DNA of 64,000 nucleotides from Mycobacterium xenopi (GCF_009936235.1 NZ_AP022314.1:3410001-3474000); one strand, 5' to 3'. Shown: positions 37,573 to 46,951, counted from the first letter of the stretch. A program made the numbers and translations. The notes: generated by a model from the sequence alone, not told the origin.

Positions 37573-37783
37573 CCAAAACCCTCCGAAGTCAGTGGCCCTC
37601 TTTGGACCGACTAGAAGACACGGTAAACCCTTACACGGTTGATTTCCAAGAGCCACGCGCAATTTCAGGGGCCTTTAGCGAATTTTTTAGGAATCTACTT
37701 GCCCCCCTTGGCCGGTCGCCAGGCCCAAAAACAGCTAACGGACAGGGGCCCTGGAGGGCCGAAATTCGGCCCTGATCGACACG

Positions 37784-38380
37784 TCAGGAAGTGGTAAAAG
37801 TACGCGGCTTCCACTGCGGACGGGCAGCCTCGAAAGACTCGATTTCGCCGAGTTTCCGCAGCGTAAGGGCTATATCGTCAAGTCCTTCGAGCAATCGCCA
37901 GGCGGTGTAATCGTCAATCTTGAACGGCAGCAGCACCGTTCCGGCGGTGATATTTCGATCTTGAAGATTGGCAGTGATTTCCAGCCCCGGGCTGGCCTCG
38001 ATAAGCTTCCAGAGTAGTTCGACACCCTCTTGGGCGACTTCGGCCGCCAACAGGCCCGCCTTGCCCGCGTTGCCCCGGAAAATGTCACCGAACCGAGACG
38101 AGATCACCACCCGGAATCCGTAGTCCATCAGTGCCCACACCGCGTGTTCACGCGACGATCCGGTGCCGAAATCGGGTCCCGCGACTAGTACTGAACCCCT
38201 GTCGAACGGGCTGAGATTCAGCACAAACGACGGGTCCGTGCGCCACGTCGCGAACAATCCGTCGGCGAAACCCGTTCGGGAGACCCGCTTCAAATAAACG
38301 GCGGGAATGATCTGATCTGTGTCAACATTGGACCGCCGCAGCGGCACGCCAATCCCCGTGTGGGTGCGAAACGCTTCCAT
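37784..38380 (-). CDS. leuD: 3-isopropylmalate dehydratase small subunit
   Basis: Swivel subunit of isopropylmalate isomerase in leucine synthesis. 198 residues from MEAFRTHTGIGVPLRRSNVD, with DFGTGSSREHAVWALMDYG and RFGDIFRGNAGK. The second of two in-frame ATGs is chosen: AGGAG lies six bases before it but almost touches the first. Follows leuC by 37 bases. Confidence 0.97.
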   Translation of the reverse strand: MEAFRTHTGIGVPLRRSNVDTDQIIPAVYLKRVSRTGFADGLFATWRTDPSFVLNLSPFDRGSVLVAGPDFGTGSSREHAVWALMDYGFRVVISSRFGDIFRGNAGKAGLLAAEVAQEGVELLWKLIEASPGLEITANLQDRNITAGTVLLPFKIDDYTAWRLLEGLDDIALTLRKLGEIESFEAARPQWKPRTFTTS

Positions 38381-38417
38381 GCTCATCTCCTGTCGCTACG
38401 TGATCCAAATCCGCTGC

Positions 38418-39827
38418 TCAATCCAAATCCGCCGGGGCGGAGAGCCTGCCGCGCACGGCGGTCGCGGCGGCGACCGCCGGCGACACCAAGTGCGTGCGGC
38501 CGCCCTTGCCCTGCCGCCCCTCGAAGTTGCGGTTGGACGTCGCAGCGCAGCGCTCCCCCGCCGCGAGCTGATCGGGGTTCATTCCCAGACACATTGAGCA
38601 GCCGGCCTGGCGCCACTCGGCGCCCGCAGCGGTGAAAACTTCACCGAGCCCTTCCGCTTCGGCCTGTGCGCGCACCCGCATCGAGCCGGGAACGATCAGC
38701 ATCCGCACGCTTGGAGCTATTTTGCGGCCGCGCAATATCTCGGCCACAGCACGCAGGTCCTCGATCCGGCCATTGGTGCACGAGCCCACGAACACCGCGT
38801 CAACTGAAATGTCGCGCATTGGCGTGCCGGGGCGAAGGTCCATGTACGCCAACGCCTTCTCGGCGGCTTGGCGCTCGCTGTCGTCGGTGAACAGCTCGGG
38901 GTCCGGCACCGCGGCGTCCAGCGGCACCCCTTGTCCCGGATTGGTTCCCCACGTGACGAACGGACTCAGCGAGCCCGCCTCCAGCTCGACCTCGGTGTCG
39001 AATTCGGCGCCGGGGTCGGTGCGCAGCTGGTTCCAGTACGTGACGGCGGCGTCCCACTGCATGCCCGTCGGCGCGTGCGGCCGCCCTCGCAGGTACTCGT
39101 AGGTGATCTCATCCGGTGCCACCATGCCCGCACGTGCGCCGGCTTCGATGCTCATATTGCAAATCGTCATCCGGCCTTCCATCGACAGTGATTCGATGGC
39201 ACTGCCCCGGTATTCGATGACATGGCCCTGCGCGCCGCCGGTGCCGATCTTTGCGATCAGTGCGAGGATCACGTCCTTGGCCGTCACTCCGGCAGGCAAC
39301 TGGCCGTCGACGTTGACCGCCATCGTCTTGAATGGTCGCAGTGGCAGCGTTTGGGTCGCCAGCACGTGTTCCACCTCCGACGTGCCGATGCCCATCGCCA
39401 GCGCGCCGAAAGCGCCATGGGTGGAGGTGTGGCTGTCGCCACAAACAATCGTCATACCCGGCTGGGTGAGACCCAATTGCGGTCCCACCACATGCACGAT
39501 GCCTTGCTCGATATCTCCCATCGGGTACAAGCGGATGCCGAATTCAGCGCAGTTGCGCCGCAGCGTGTCGACTTGAGTGCGCGATACCCGGTCGGCGATC
39601 GGCTTGCCGATGTCAACGGTCGGCACGTTGTGATCCTCGGTGGCAAGGGTCAAGTCGGGTCTCCTAACCCGGCGGCCGGCCAATCGCAGTCCGTCGAACG
39701 CCTGCGGGCTGGTGACCTCGTGCACCAAATGCAGGTCGATGTAGATGAGGTCCGGATCGTCGCCACCGCCGGAAGCCACAACGTGGTCGTCCCAAACCTT
39801 CTCCGCCAACGTACGCGCCATCGCCAC
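38418..39827 (-). CDS. leuC: 3-isopropylmalate dehydratase large subunit
   Basis: Aconitase-family [4Fe-4S] subunit. Cluster cysteines are in VFVGSCTNGRIEDL and in CSMCLGMNPDQ, with CGDSHTSTHGAFGALAMGIG and SNRNFEGRQGKGGRTHLVSP. 469 residues from a GTG at 39827; an ATG at 39821 (MARTLAEK) is an equally good start. An imperfect palindrome 31-45 bases upstream lies between leuC and the divergent IclR gene. Confidence 0.97.
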   Translation of the reverse strand: MAMARTLAEKVWDDHVVASGGGDDPDLIYIDLHLVHEVTSPQAFDGLRLAGRRVRRPDLTLATEDHNVPTVDIGKPIADRVSRTQVDTLRRNCAEFGIRLYPMGDIEQGIVHVVGPQLGLTQPGMTIVCGDSHTSTHGAFGALAMGIGTSEVEHVLATQTLPLRPFKTMAVNVDGQLPAGVTAKDVILALIAKIGTGGAQGHVIEYRGSAIESLSMEGRMTICNMSIEAGARAGMVAPDEITYEYLRGRPHAPTGMQWDAAVTYWNQLRTDPGAEFDTEVELEAGSLSPFVTWGTNPGQGVPLDAAVPDPELFTDDSERQAAEKALAYMDLRPGTPMRDISVDAVFVGSCTNGRIEDLRAVAEILRGRKIAPSVRMLIVPGSMRVRAQAEAEGLGEVFTAAGAEWRQAGCSMCLGMNPDQLAAGERCAATSNRNFEGRQGKGGRTHLVSPAVAAATAVRGRLSAPADLD

Positions 39828-39857
39828 CCCGATTCTTCAGTCCCACACCTCGCGTGT

Positions 39858-39872
39858 TCTCACAATGCGAGA
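39858..39872. promoter_or_regulatory. Operator-like palindrome between leuC and the IclR gene
   Basis: TCTCACAATGCGAGA: the arms TCTCaC and GcGAGA pair at five of six positions. It is centred between the divergent starts and overlaps the promoter of the regulator. In actinobacteria the IclR-family LtbR/NdgR binds just here and controls leuCD, so this is the obvious site. Binding is inferred. Confidence 0.6.
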
Positions 39873-39875
39873 CGC

Positions 39876-39881
39876 TAATAT
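39876..39881 (+). promoter_or_regulatory. -10 element for a leaderless IclR transcript
   Basis: TAATAT lies six bases before the GTG start. Transcription would begin at or next to the G of GTG, giving a leaderless mRNA, a frequent arrangement in mycobacteria. No ribosome binding site precedes the GTG, which agrees. Confidence 0.6.
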
Positions 39882-39887
39882 CTCTTT

Positions 39888-40589
39888 GTGAGACAGGATA
39901 GCGGCATCGGGGTGCTCGACAAAGCTGTGGGTGTGCTGCACGCGATCGCGGAATCGCCGTGCGGCTTGGCTGAACTGTGCGAACGCACCGGCTTGCCCAG
40001 GGCCACCGCGCACCGGCTTGCCGCCGGCCTCGAGGTGCATCGTCTGCTGGCTCGCGACAGTGAAGGCCGCTGGCGGCTAGGTCCCGCGGTGAGCGAACTT
40101 GCGGCCCATGTCGATGATCCGCTGCTGGCGGCCAGCCCGGCGGTGCTAGCTTCGCTGCGCGAGGTCACCGGCGAGAGCGTGCAGCTATACCGCCGCGACG
40201 GCAATTGGCGGATTTGTATTGCCGCGCTGGAACCGCCTGCGGGCCTTCGGGACACGGTGCCAGTGGGTGCGCGGCTGCCGATGACGGCCGGCTCAGGCGC
40301 CAAGGTGCTGCTGGCCTACAGCGACACGGCCACCCAGCAAGCCATCCTGCCCGCGGCGAAGTTCAGCGAGCGCGCGTTGGCCGAGGTGCGGCGGCGTGGT
40401 TGGGCCCAAAGCGTGGCCGAGCGCGAGCCCGGCGTGGCCAGCGTCTCGGCGCCGGTGCGAGACTCCCGTGGCTCAGTGGTCGCCGCGATTTCGGTTTCCG
40501 GACCGATCGACCGCCTGGGCCGCCGCCCCGGCGCACGTTGGGCCGCCGACCTATTGGCTGCAGCGGACGCAATTACCCGTCTGCTGTGA
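39888..40589 (+). CDS. IclR-family regulator of leuCD (LtbR/NdgR-like)
   Basis: 233 residues: N-terminal winged helix (SGIGVLDKAVGVLHAIAESP, LAELCERTGLPRATAHRLAA) and C-terminal effector domain (ESVQLYRRDGNWRICIAALE, VPVGARLPMTAGSGAKVLLA, VASVSAPVRDSRGSVVAAIS). Divergent from leuC as in M. tuberculosis (Rv2989) and Corynebacterium. Expected to regulate leucine genes and itself through the intervening palindrome. Confidence 0.9.
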   Translation: MRQDSGIGVLDKAVGVLHAIAESPCGLAELCERTGLPRATAHRLAAGLEVHRLLARDSEGRWRLGPAVSELAAHVDDPLLAASPAVLASLREVTGESVQLYRRDGNWRICIAALEPPAGLRDTVPVGARLPMTAGSGAKVLLAYSDTATQQAILPAAKFSERALAEVRRRGWAQSVAEREPGVASVSAPVRDSRGSVVAAISVSGPIDRLGRRPGARWAADLLAAADAITRLL

Positions 40590-40662
40590 ACGTGATGGCC
40601 CCCGACGGCGCCCCGGCAGCTGCGCGGGGCCCTTGGGCGACGACCTGACAGACTAACGCTTC

Positions 40663-41181
40663 ATGGGAACCAATCAGCGCGCGCAGATTGTCATGTCGGA
40701 GGCCGAGATCGCCGATTTTGTCGCCCGCAGCCGCACGGGCACGCTGGCCACCATTGGTCCCGGCGGCCAGCCGCACCTGACCGCGATGTGGTACGGCGTC
40801 GTCGACGGCGAGATCTGGCTGGAGACCAAGGCCAAGTCGCAGAAAGCGGTGAATCTTCGGCGCGACCCGCGGGTCAGTTTCCTGATCGAAGACGGCGATA
40901 CCTACGACACGCTGCGGGGGGTCTCCTTCGAAGGCGTCGGCGAAATCGTCGACGACCCTGAGACTATCTTCCGAGTCGGTGTCAGCGTCTGGGAGCGCTA
41001 TACCGGCCCCTACACCGACGAGCTGAAACCGGCGGTGGACCAGATGATGCACAAGCGGATCGCTGTGCGCATCGTCACACGGCGCACCCGCTCGTGGGAT
41101 CATCGCAAGCTTGGACTGCCCCATATGCCGGTCGGCGGCTCGACAGCGCCGAGCGTCGCGGCAGGCAAACCAGCCGGGTGA
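40663..41181 (+). CDS. PNPOx-like split-barrel F420/FMN-binding protein
   Basis: 172 residues of the flavin/deazaflavin oxidoreductase-B type. FVARSRTGTLATIGPGGQPH then LTAMWYGVVDGEIWLETKAKSQK and VNLRRDPRVSFLIEDGDTY are the usual cofactor-binding strands. It resembles M. tuberculosis Rv2991. Members reduce substrates with F420H2 or FMN; the substrate is unknown. Followed by tRNA-Glu on the other strand. Confidence 0.88.
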   Translation: MGTNQRAQIVMSEAEIADFVARSRTGTLATIGPGGQPHLTAMWYGVVDGEIWLETKAKSQKAVNLRRDPRVSFLIEDGDTYDTLRGVSFEGVGEIVDDPETIFRVGVSVWERYTGPYTDELKPAVDQMMHKRIAVRIVTRRTRSWDHRKLGLPHMPVGGSTAPSVAAGKPAG

Positions 41182-41196
41182 CCGCGCCGACACAAG

Positions 41197-41269
41197 TAGC
41201 CCCGATGGGATTCGAACCCACGCTACCGCCGTGAGAGGGCGGCGTCCTAGGCCGCTAGACGACGGGGCC
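41197..41269 (-). tRNA. tRNA-Glu (CTC)
   Basis: 73 bases forming a full cloverleaf: acceptor GGCCCCG/CGGGGCT with a G-U at the first pair, discriminator A, anticodon stem CCGCC/GGCGG with loop CTCTCAC (anticodon CTC), and T arm GTGGG-TTCGAAT-CCCAT. CCA is not encoded. 72 bases from tRNA-Gln. Confidence 0.95.
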
Positions 41270-41341
41270 AGAACCGATCCGAGCTGTCAGCATAACCCAC
41301 CTGGGAATGCCCTCCTAATCGCTTGCGGCGGGCATATTTTG

Positions 41342-41413
41342 CTGGGGTACCAGGACTCGAACCTAGAACGGCTGAACCAGAATCAGCTGTGTTGCCAATT
41401 ACACCATACCCCA
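41342..41413 (-). tRNA. tRNA-Gln (CTG)
   Basis: 72 bases: acceptor TGGGGTA/TACCCCA, discriminator G, anticodon stem GCTGA/TCAGC with loop TTCTGGT (anticodon CTG), and a T arm with GGTTCGAGTCC. Adjacent to tRNA-Glu and gltX. Mycobacteria lack glutaminyl-tRNA synthetase, so GltX also charges this tRNA with Glu before GatCAB amidation. Confidence 0.95.
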
Positions 41414-41520
41414 ATGGTTGCCTAAAACCGCTGGTCAGAACCCGTAATCGGATTCTGCGGGCAGTGCCCGCCAGCCGGTGCGGCCGACGTGCAGACTATC
41501 AAAGATTAGCGTCGCACAGC

Positions 41521-42987
41521 TCAGGCGTGCACCGTCCGGTCGCGGACGCCGCGCAGCCGCCGCAGGCTGCGGTCGCGCCCGAGCAACTCCATCGACTCGA
41601 ACAACGGCGGGCTGACAGATGTTCCGGTGACCGCGACCCGGACCGGTCCGAACGCTTTCCGCGGTTTCAGCGCCAGCTTCTCGACCAGCGCATCCTTGAG
41701 AGCAGCCTCGATGTGGTCGGCGGTCCAGTCCGTCACGGCCTCCAGTGCAGTCAGCGCAGCGTCGAGCACCGCCCTGGCATCCGGTCCCAGCTCCTTGGCG
41801 GCGGCCTTCGGATCGAGCGCGTACTCGTCGTCATTGAAAAACTTCAATAACTGCCACGCGTCACCGAGGACGACGATGCGGGTCTGCACGAGCCTTGCCG
41901 CGACGGCAAAACCCGCGTCGTTCAAGCCCGTGTCATAGCCGTGCGCAGCGAAGTAATCACGCAGGCGCCTAGCGAAATCGTCGGCGTCGAGCAGACGAAT
42001 GTGCTCGGCGTTGATTGCGTCGGCCTTCTTTTGGTCGAACCGGGCGGGATTGGGATTGACGTTCACCACGTCGAAAGCCGCGACCATCTCGTCAAGGCTG
42101 AACACATCGCGCTCACCGGAGATCGCCCACCCCAGCAACGCTAGGTAATTCAGTAGGCCCTCCGGGATAAAACCACGGTCTCGATGAGCAAACAGATTCG
42201 ACTGCGGGTCGCGTTTCGACAACTTCTTAGTTCCCTCGCCCAAAACAGTTGGCAGATGGGCGAATTCGGGAATTTGCTCAGCCACGCCGATACGCATCAA
42301 CGCCTGATACAGCGCGATCTGCCGCGGGGTGGACGGCAGCAGGTCCTCACCACGCAGCACGTGGGTGATCTTCATCAGGGCGTCGTCAACCGGATTGACC
42401 AACGTGTATAACGGATCACCGGTCGCGCGGGTCAGCGCGAAATCGGGCACAGTGCCGGCCGCGAATACCATGTCCCCGCGCACCAGATCGTGCCAACTGA
42501 TGTCGTCGTCCGGCATTCGCAGCCTTACCACGGGTTTACGGCCCTCCGCCAGATACGATGCCCGCTGGGCATCGGTGAGATCGCGGTCGAAATTGTCGTA
42601 TCCCAGCTTGGGATTGCGCCCGGCGGCGATGTGGCGGGCCTCGACCTCCTCCGGAGTCGAAAATGCTTGGTAGGCCTCTCCGGCCGCGAGCAGCCGGTCG
42701 ATAATGTCGCGATAGATGTGCGTGCGCTGTGATTGCCGATATGGGCCGTAAGGGCCGCCGATTTCGGGTCCCTCGTCCCAGTTCAAACCGAGCCAGCGCA
42801 GCGCATCGAGCAGCGCCAGATAGCTTTCCTCACTGTCGCGGCCGGGATCGGTGTCTTCGATGCGGAATACAAAGGTGCCGCCGGTGTGTCGGGCGTAAGC
42901 CCAATTGAAAAGGGCTGTGCGAATCAGCCCGACGTGGGGAATCCCGGTGGGCGACGGGCAGAACCGCACCCGCACACCGCTACTCAT
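41521..42987 (-). CDS. gltX: Glutamyl-tRNA synthetase
   Basis: Class I synthetase charging tRNA-Glu and, by established knowledge for mycobacteria, mischarging tRNA-Gln. RFCPSPTGIPHVGLIRTALF carries the HIGH-equivalent, and GTKKLSKRDPQSNLF the KMSKS-equivalent. 488 residues from MSSGVRVRFCPSP; the longer frame is off-frame read of the FAH gene. The ATG overlaps the upstream stop as ATGA. Confidence 0.97.
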   Translation of the reverse strand: MSSGVRVRFCPSPTGIPHVGLIRTALFNWAYARHTGGTFVFRIEDTDPGRDSEESYLALLDALRWLGLNWDEGPEIGGPYGPYRQSQRTHIYRDIIDRLLAAGEAYQAFSTPEEVEARHIAAGRNPKLGYDNFDRDLTDAQRASYLAEGRKPVVRLRMPDDDISWHDLVRGDMVFAAGTVPDFALTRATGDPLYTLVNPVDDALMKITHVLRGEDLLPSTPRQIALYQALMRIGVAEQIPEFAHLPTVLGEGTKKLSKRDPQSNLFAHRDRGFIPEGLLNYLALLGWAISGERDVFSLDEMVAAFDVVNVNPNPARFDQKKADAINAEHIRLLDADDFARRLRDYFAAHGYDTGLNDAGFAVAARLVQTRIVVLGDAWQLLKFFNDDEYALDPKAAAKELGPDARAVLDAALTALEAVTDWTADHIEAALKDALVEKLALKPRKAFGPVRVAVTGTSVSPPLFESMELLGRDRSLRRLRGVRDRTVHA

Positions 42988-43772
42988 GATCGCCCCTTTC
43001 GCACAACAGGATTGGTCAGCGTGCCGATACCTTCCACGGTGATGCTGACGGTGTCGCCGTCCTCGATCGGACCGACACCGTCGGGTGTGCCGGTGAGAAT
43101 GAGATCGCCCGGCAATAACGTCATCACCGCTGAAACCCATTCCACGATCGCGCCGACGTCGTGGATCATCATCGACGTGCGGCTGCGCTGCTTGACTTCA
43201 CCGTTGACCTCGGTGCACAGCTCGAGGTCTGCCGGGTCGATATCGGTGACGATCCACGGCCCGACCGGGCAGAACGTGTCGTGTCCCTTGGCTCGTGTCC
43301 ACTGCCCATCAGCCTGCTGCTGATCGCGGGCCGTTACGTCGTTGCCGATGGTATAGCCCAGGATGCTCTCGGCCGCGCGGGCCGCGGGGACGTCTTTGCA
43401 CGGGCGGCTGATCACCACAGCCAGCTCGCCCTCGAAATGCACCGGTGATGCGTTGGCGGGCAACCGAATTGGCACATTCGGTCCAATAATCGCAGTGTTG
43501 GGCTTAAGGAAGATCACCGGATCGGCCGGTGCGGTCTCACCCATCTCGGCGACGTGGGCCGCATAGTTCTTGCCGACACAGATCACCTTGCTGGCCAGCA
43601 TCGGCGCCAGCAGCCGCACATCGGCCAACGGCCAGGTTCGGCCCGTGAAGGTCGGTGTGCCGAAAGGGTGTTCGGCGATTTCACGAGCGATCATCGCAGC
43701 GGGATCGCCGGCTTTACCCTCGATGCTGACGAAGGCGACGCCATCCGGGCTGGCAATTCGACCGAGGCGCAT
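42984..43772 (-). CDS. Fumarylacetoacetate hydrolase-family protein
   Basis: 262 residues with the FAH core: KVICVGKNYAAHVAEMG, metal ligands in HFEGELAVVISRPCKDV, YTIGNDVTARDQQ, KGHDTFCPVGPWIVT, and PGDLILTGTPDGVGPIEDGD. It resembles M. tuberculosis Rv2993c and acylpyruvase/oxaloacetate decarboxylase-type members. The exact substrate is not decidable from sequence. Translationally coupled to gltX. Confidence 0.9.
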   Translation of the reverse strand: MRLGRIASPDGVAFVSIEGKAGDPAAMIAREIAEHPFGTPTFTGRTWPLADVRLLAPMLASKVICVGKNYAAHVAEMGETAPADPVIFLKPNTAIIGPNVPIRLPANASPVHFEGELAVVISRPCKDVPAARAAESILGYTIGNDVTARDQQQADGQWTRAKGHDTFCPVGPWIVTDIDPADLELCTEVNGEVKQRSRTSMMIHDVGAIVEWVSAVMTLLPGDLILTGTPDGVGPIEDGDTVSITVEGIGTLTNPVVRKGRS

Positions 43773-43801
43773 TCATCAGAGCCTAACCGCCGCGCGCACG
43801 C

Positions 43802-44410
43802 CTACCGCGCGGTGACCATCGCGACCAGAAAGTCCTCCAAGTGTTCGCGGGTGACATCGAGTTCGCCTCGCAACCACTGTGTGACCACCTCGAACCCGCC
43901 GGCGACCAGGGTGAGCGCAGCCAGGTCGATATCGGGATCCAGTGCGTCCTGTCCGGCCAGCAGCACCCGCCCCTGATCGGCCATCACCTGCGCCAGCATC
44001 TTGATCAGGTCACGCCGGCGCGTGCGCAACACCTCGGTGGCCTGCGACTCGATGAGCAGCCGGGCGCGGCGAGAATCCTCGCCGAGGAAACCCAAACCGG
44101 TGCCGATCGCTGCGCGCGCCCGCAGCATCGGGTCGGGCGGGCTGGCCTCGATCGCGGGAAGCAGGGCGTCGAATGCCCGGGTGATCTGGTCGTCGAGCAG
44201 GGCTAGCAGCAACTCGTCGACACTGCGGAAGCTCTCATAGAAATAGCGGTCGTTGAGCCGAGCCTGCGAACACACACCCCGCACGGTCAGGCTCCCGACG
44301 CCACCGTCAGCGATCAGATCCAACGCGGCGTCGATCAACAGCGCCTGCCGTCTGGATCGCCGCTCGCTATGGGTGGCGCCGCCATAGGTGCGCGCCGAAC
44401 CCGCCACAGA
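43802..44410 (-). CDS. TetR-family transcriptional regulator
   Basis: About 202 residues from the GTG at 44410 (VSVAGSARTYGG). The HTH is RRQALLIDAALDLIADGGVG then LTVRGVCSQARLNDRYFYES, followed by a C-terminal ligand domain. The frame extends upstream another 47 codons, but that would bury the divergent promoter region. Divergent from the DUF2236-MFS-MFS block, which it probably represses through the inverted repeat at 44440-44469. I do not recall an equivalent in M. tuberculosis here. Confidence 0.87.
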   Translation of the reverse strand, partial: SVAGSARTYGGATHSERRSRRQALLIDAALDLIADGGVGSLTVRGVCSQARLNDRYFYESFRSVDELLLALLDDQITRAFDALLPAIEASPPDPMLRARAAIGTGLGFLGEDSRRARLLIESQATEVLRTRRRDLIKMLAQVMADQGRVLLAGQDALDPDIDLAALTLVAGGFEVVTQWLRGELDVTREHLEDFLVAMVTAR

Positions 44411-44439
44411 CACGATTCTCGCATCCTTGACCCGGTCGA

Positions 44440-44469
44440 ACCATCTGGTGAAGACTGTCCCCAGATAGT
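44440..44469. promoter_or_regulatory. Candidate TetR operator
   Basis: AC-n-ATCTGG, a 12-base spacer, then CCAGAT-n-GT, forming a 30-base dyad in the 86-base gap between the TetR gene and the DUF2236 gene. Position and symmetry fit autoregulation and control of the divergent genes. Confidence 0.55.
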
Positions 44470-44496
44470 CTGCGTAGCGCTGCGGAAAGGACAGAA

Positions 44497-45708
44497 ATGA
44501 GGCTTGACGAGCGCAAACTGCCCGACCCGCCGTTCCTGTCAGGATTTCCACTGAACGTGTTCACGCGCCTGCTGGCACCGGGTGATATCCGAGCCACCGT
44601 CGCCCAGCGGGAGTCGTTTCGGCGCTTCGCCAAGCTCGGTGACCCGTTAGCCGATGACGTCGTCGCGATGATGCAGCGGCTGCCACCCGGCGAAGGCCGG
44701 CGCATATTCGAACTTGCCGTCGACCACGGCATCAATGCGGTCGATTACCCGCCCGACGAACTCGTGGCCTTCTTCGCGCAGGTCGACGACCGGCCTTACT
44801 GGTTGGACCAGGCCAAGCTTGATCTGGCGGTGCGGGTCACGATGCGCACCGGCCTGTGGAGCATCGCCCTAGCGCTGCCCGGACTGGCTCTTACCGGTGG
44901 CTACCTGGCGTCGAAGGCCGACAAGCCGCTGGTGGGGACCGGCGACCTGCGGCGGATGGCGCCTCGGCGGCTCAACGAAACCGCGACCTGGTTTATCGAC
45001 GTGACCTCGCCCGGCGGCCTGAGCCGCTTCGCTCCCGGATTCACCGGCACCCTGCGGGTTCGCTTGATGCACGCCTTGGTGCGCGCTGCGATGTGCCGGC
45101 GTGCCGACTGGAACTTCGACGAATGGGACCACCCGATCAACCAGGTGCAACTGGCCGGCACGCTGATGCTGTTCTCGCTGGCCAACCTGGCCGGTTGCCA
45201 AGCGATGGGGCTGCGGTTCTCGCGGCGGGAACGCGATGCGATCTTCCACCTCTGGCGCTATGTCGGGCTGCTCATGGGTGTTCACCCGGAGTTGCTTCCC
45301 GCCACCGAAGACGACACCTGGCGGCTGTTCTGGCTGGAAGCCGACACCGAATTCCAGCCCGATGAGGACTCCTACCGGCTCGCCCAAGCGTTGCACTCCG
45401 GCCCACCGGGCGAGGACCCGCTGACCGCGCTCGCCCGCGGCTACCTCTCCTCTTACAGCCGGCTGGTCCTGGGCCGGTCGAACGCCGACCAGCTTGGGTT
45501 GCCGGACAACAAACCGCTGCAGGCCGCGGTGCTGGCCACGTCGGCGATCAACCGGGTGCTCGAACTGCGGCGGCTGGTGCCGGGCGCGACCCGGTTCAGC
45601 GAGCAGTTCGGCCAATGGTCGCGGCGCCGGTTCGTCGCCCGCGGCTTCACCGCGACCGGTGGCGATCGCAGCTACCGCCGCCACGACGCGCTGGCTGCCG
45701 CGGGTTAA
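44497..45708 (+). CDS. DUF2236 (Lcp/MpaB-like) putative heme oxygenase
   Basis: 403 residues of the DUF2236 family that includes latex-clearing protein and MpaB'-type proteins. The family core is present: RFAPGFTGTLRVRLMHALVR, WDHPINQVQLAGTLMLFSLA and LWRYVGLLMGVHPELLPATE. Known members bind b-type heme or act as dioxygenases; no direct sign of substrate here. There is no signal peptide. Starts the TetR-controlled block; the MFS gene follows 19 bases on. Confidence 0.82.
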   Translation: MRLDERKLPDPPFLSGFPLNVFTRLLAPGDIRATVAQRESFRRFAKLGDPLADDVVAMMQRLPPGEGRRIFELAVDHGINAVDYPPDELVAFFAQVDDRPYWLDQAKLDLAVRVTMRTGLWSIALALPGLALTGGYLASKADKPLVGTGDLRRMAPRRLNETATWFIDVTSPGGLSRFAPGFTGTLRVRLMHALVRAAMCRRADWNFDEWDHPINQVQLAGTLMLFSLANLAGCQAMGLRFSRRERDAIFHLWRYVGLLMGVHPELLPATEDDTWRLFWLEADTEFQPDEDSYRLAQALHSGPPGEDPLTALARGYLSSYSRLVLGRSNADQLGLPDNKPLQAAVLATSAINRVLELRRLVPGATRFSEQFGQWSRRRFVARGFTATGGDRSYRRHDALAAAG

Positions 45709-45727
45709 CACCTGGAACCATGGAACC

Positions 45728-46951
45728 GTGCCGACGACATCGATCAGCACCGGCCGGCGCTGGGTATTGCTGACGATTTCGCTGGCGTCGACGCTGTGCG
45801 CGACCGTCTTCATCAACGGCATCGCCTTCCTGATCCCCGCGCTGGACGCTGAGCGCGGCATCAGTTTGGCTGAGGCCGGTCTGCTGTCCTCGATGCCCAG
45901 CCTGGGCATGGTGGTGACCCTGATCGCCTGGGGTTACTTGCTGGATTTGGTCGGCGAGCGGGTGGTGCTCACCGTCGGCTTGACGCTCACGGCGGCGGCG
46001 GTCTTCGCCGCGGCGTCGGTTCATGGGCTGGTGGCCGTCGGAACGTTTTTATTCCTCGGCGGCATGGCCGCCGCCAGCGCCAATACTGCCAGCGGCCGAC
46101 TGGTGACCGGCTGGTTTCCGCGTGACCAGCGTGGCCTGGCGATGGGGATCCGCCAGACGGCTCAGCCGCTGGGAATCGCGTTGGCTGCCTTGGTTCTTCC
46201 CGAGCTCGGGGAGCGCGACTTTTCGGTGGCGTTGTTGTTTCCGGCCGCGGTGTGCGCCGCCTCGGCGCTCGTCAGCGCGGTCGGCGTGCTCGACCCGCCG
46301 CGAAAGAAACGGGCCACCGCCGACGCGGCGGAGCTGGCCAACCCCTACCGCGGCACAACGGTGCTGTGGCGCATCCATCTGGCGTCGGCGTTGCTGATGG
46401 TGCCGCAGACCGTCGTCTTGACGTTCATGCTGGTCTGGCTGATGCGGGCGCACGGCTGGTCGACAGCCTCGGCCGGCGTGCTGGTGAGCGTCTCACAACT
46501 GCTCGGCGCGCTGGGCCGCATCGCCGCGGGCCGTTGGTCGGATCGCGTGGGCTCGCGGATGCGCCCGATCCGCATCATCGCCGTCACGGCAGCGGTGGTG
46601 ATGCTGGTGTTGGCGCTCACCGATCACCTGCGCTGGCCCCTTGCGGTGGCGGTCATGCTCGCCGCGTCGGTGATCACCGTGCTCGACAACGGGTTAGCGT
46701 TTACCGCCATCCCCGAAATCGCCGGTCCGTACTGGAGCGGGCGTGCGATGGGAGCGCAAAACACCACTCAGCGGTTGACGGCTGGCGCCGGGCCGCCCGT
46801 CTTCGGCGAATTGATCGACGCGAGTGGGTATCCGGTGGCGTTCGCGGTGTGCGCGCTGTTTCCGCTGTTGGCGCTGCCGGTGGTGCCGGTGGGTGCGCGG
46901 CCGCACCACACGGACGTCGCCGCGGCACGGCCGAGCCCGCGCGTTCGCTGA
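45728..46951 (+). CDS. MFS transporter (first of a tandem pair)
   Basis: 407 residues, 12 predicted membrane segments. MFS motif-like loops WGYLLDLVGERVVLTVGL after TM2 and GRIAAGRWSDRVGSRMRP after TM8. The start is the GTG at 45728 (VPTTSISTGRRWVLL). Very similar throughout to the next gene (for example GLAMGIRQTAQPLGIALAAL against GVAMGIRQTAQPLGIALGAA), so the pair arose by duplication. M. tuberculosis has one copy (Rv2994). Substrate unknown. Confidence 0.9.
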   Translation: MPTTSISTGRRWVLLTISLASTLCATVFINGIAFLIPALDAERGISLAEAGLLSSMPSLGMVVTLIAWGYLLDLVGERVVLTVGLTLTAAAVFAAASVHGLVAVGTFLFLGGMAAASANTASGRLVTGWFPRDQRGLAMGIRQTAQPLGIALAALVLPELGERDFSVALLFPAAVCAASALVSAVGVLDPPRKKRATADAAELANPYRGTTVLWRIHLASALLMVPQTVVLTFMLVWLMRAHGWSTASAGVLVSVSQLLGALGRIAAGRWSDRVGSRMRPIRIIAVTAAVVMLVLALTDHLRWPLAVAVMLAASVITVLDNGLAFTAIPEIAGPYWSGRAMGAQNTTQRLTAGAGPPVFGELIDASGYPVAFAVCALFPLLALPVVPVGARPHHTDVAAARPSPRVR

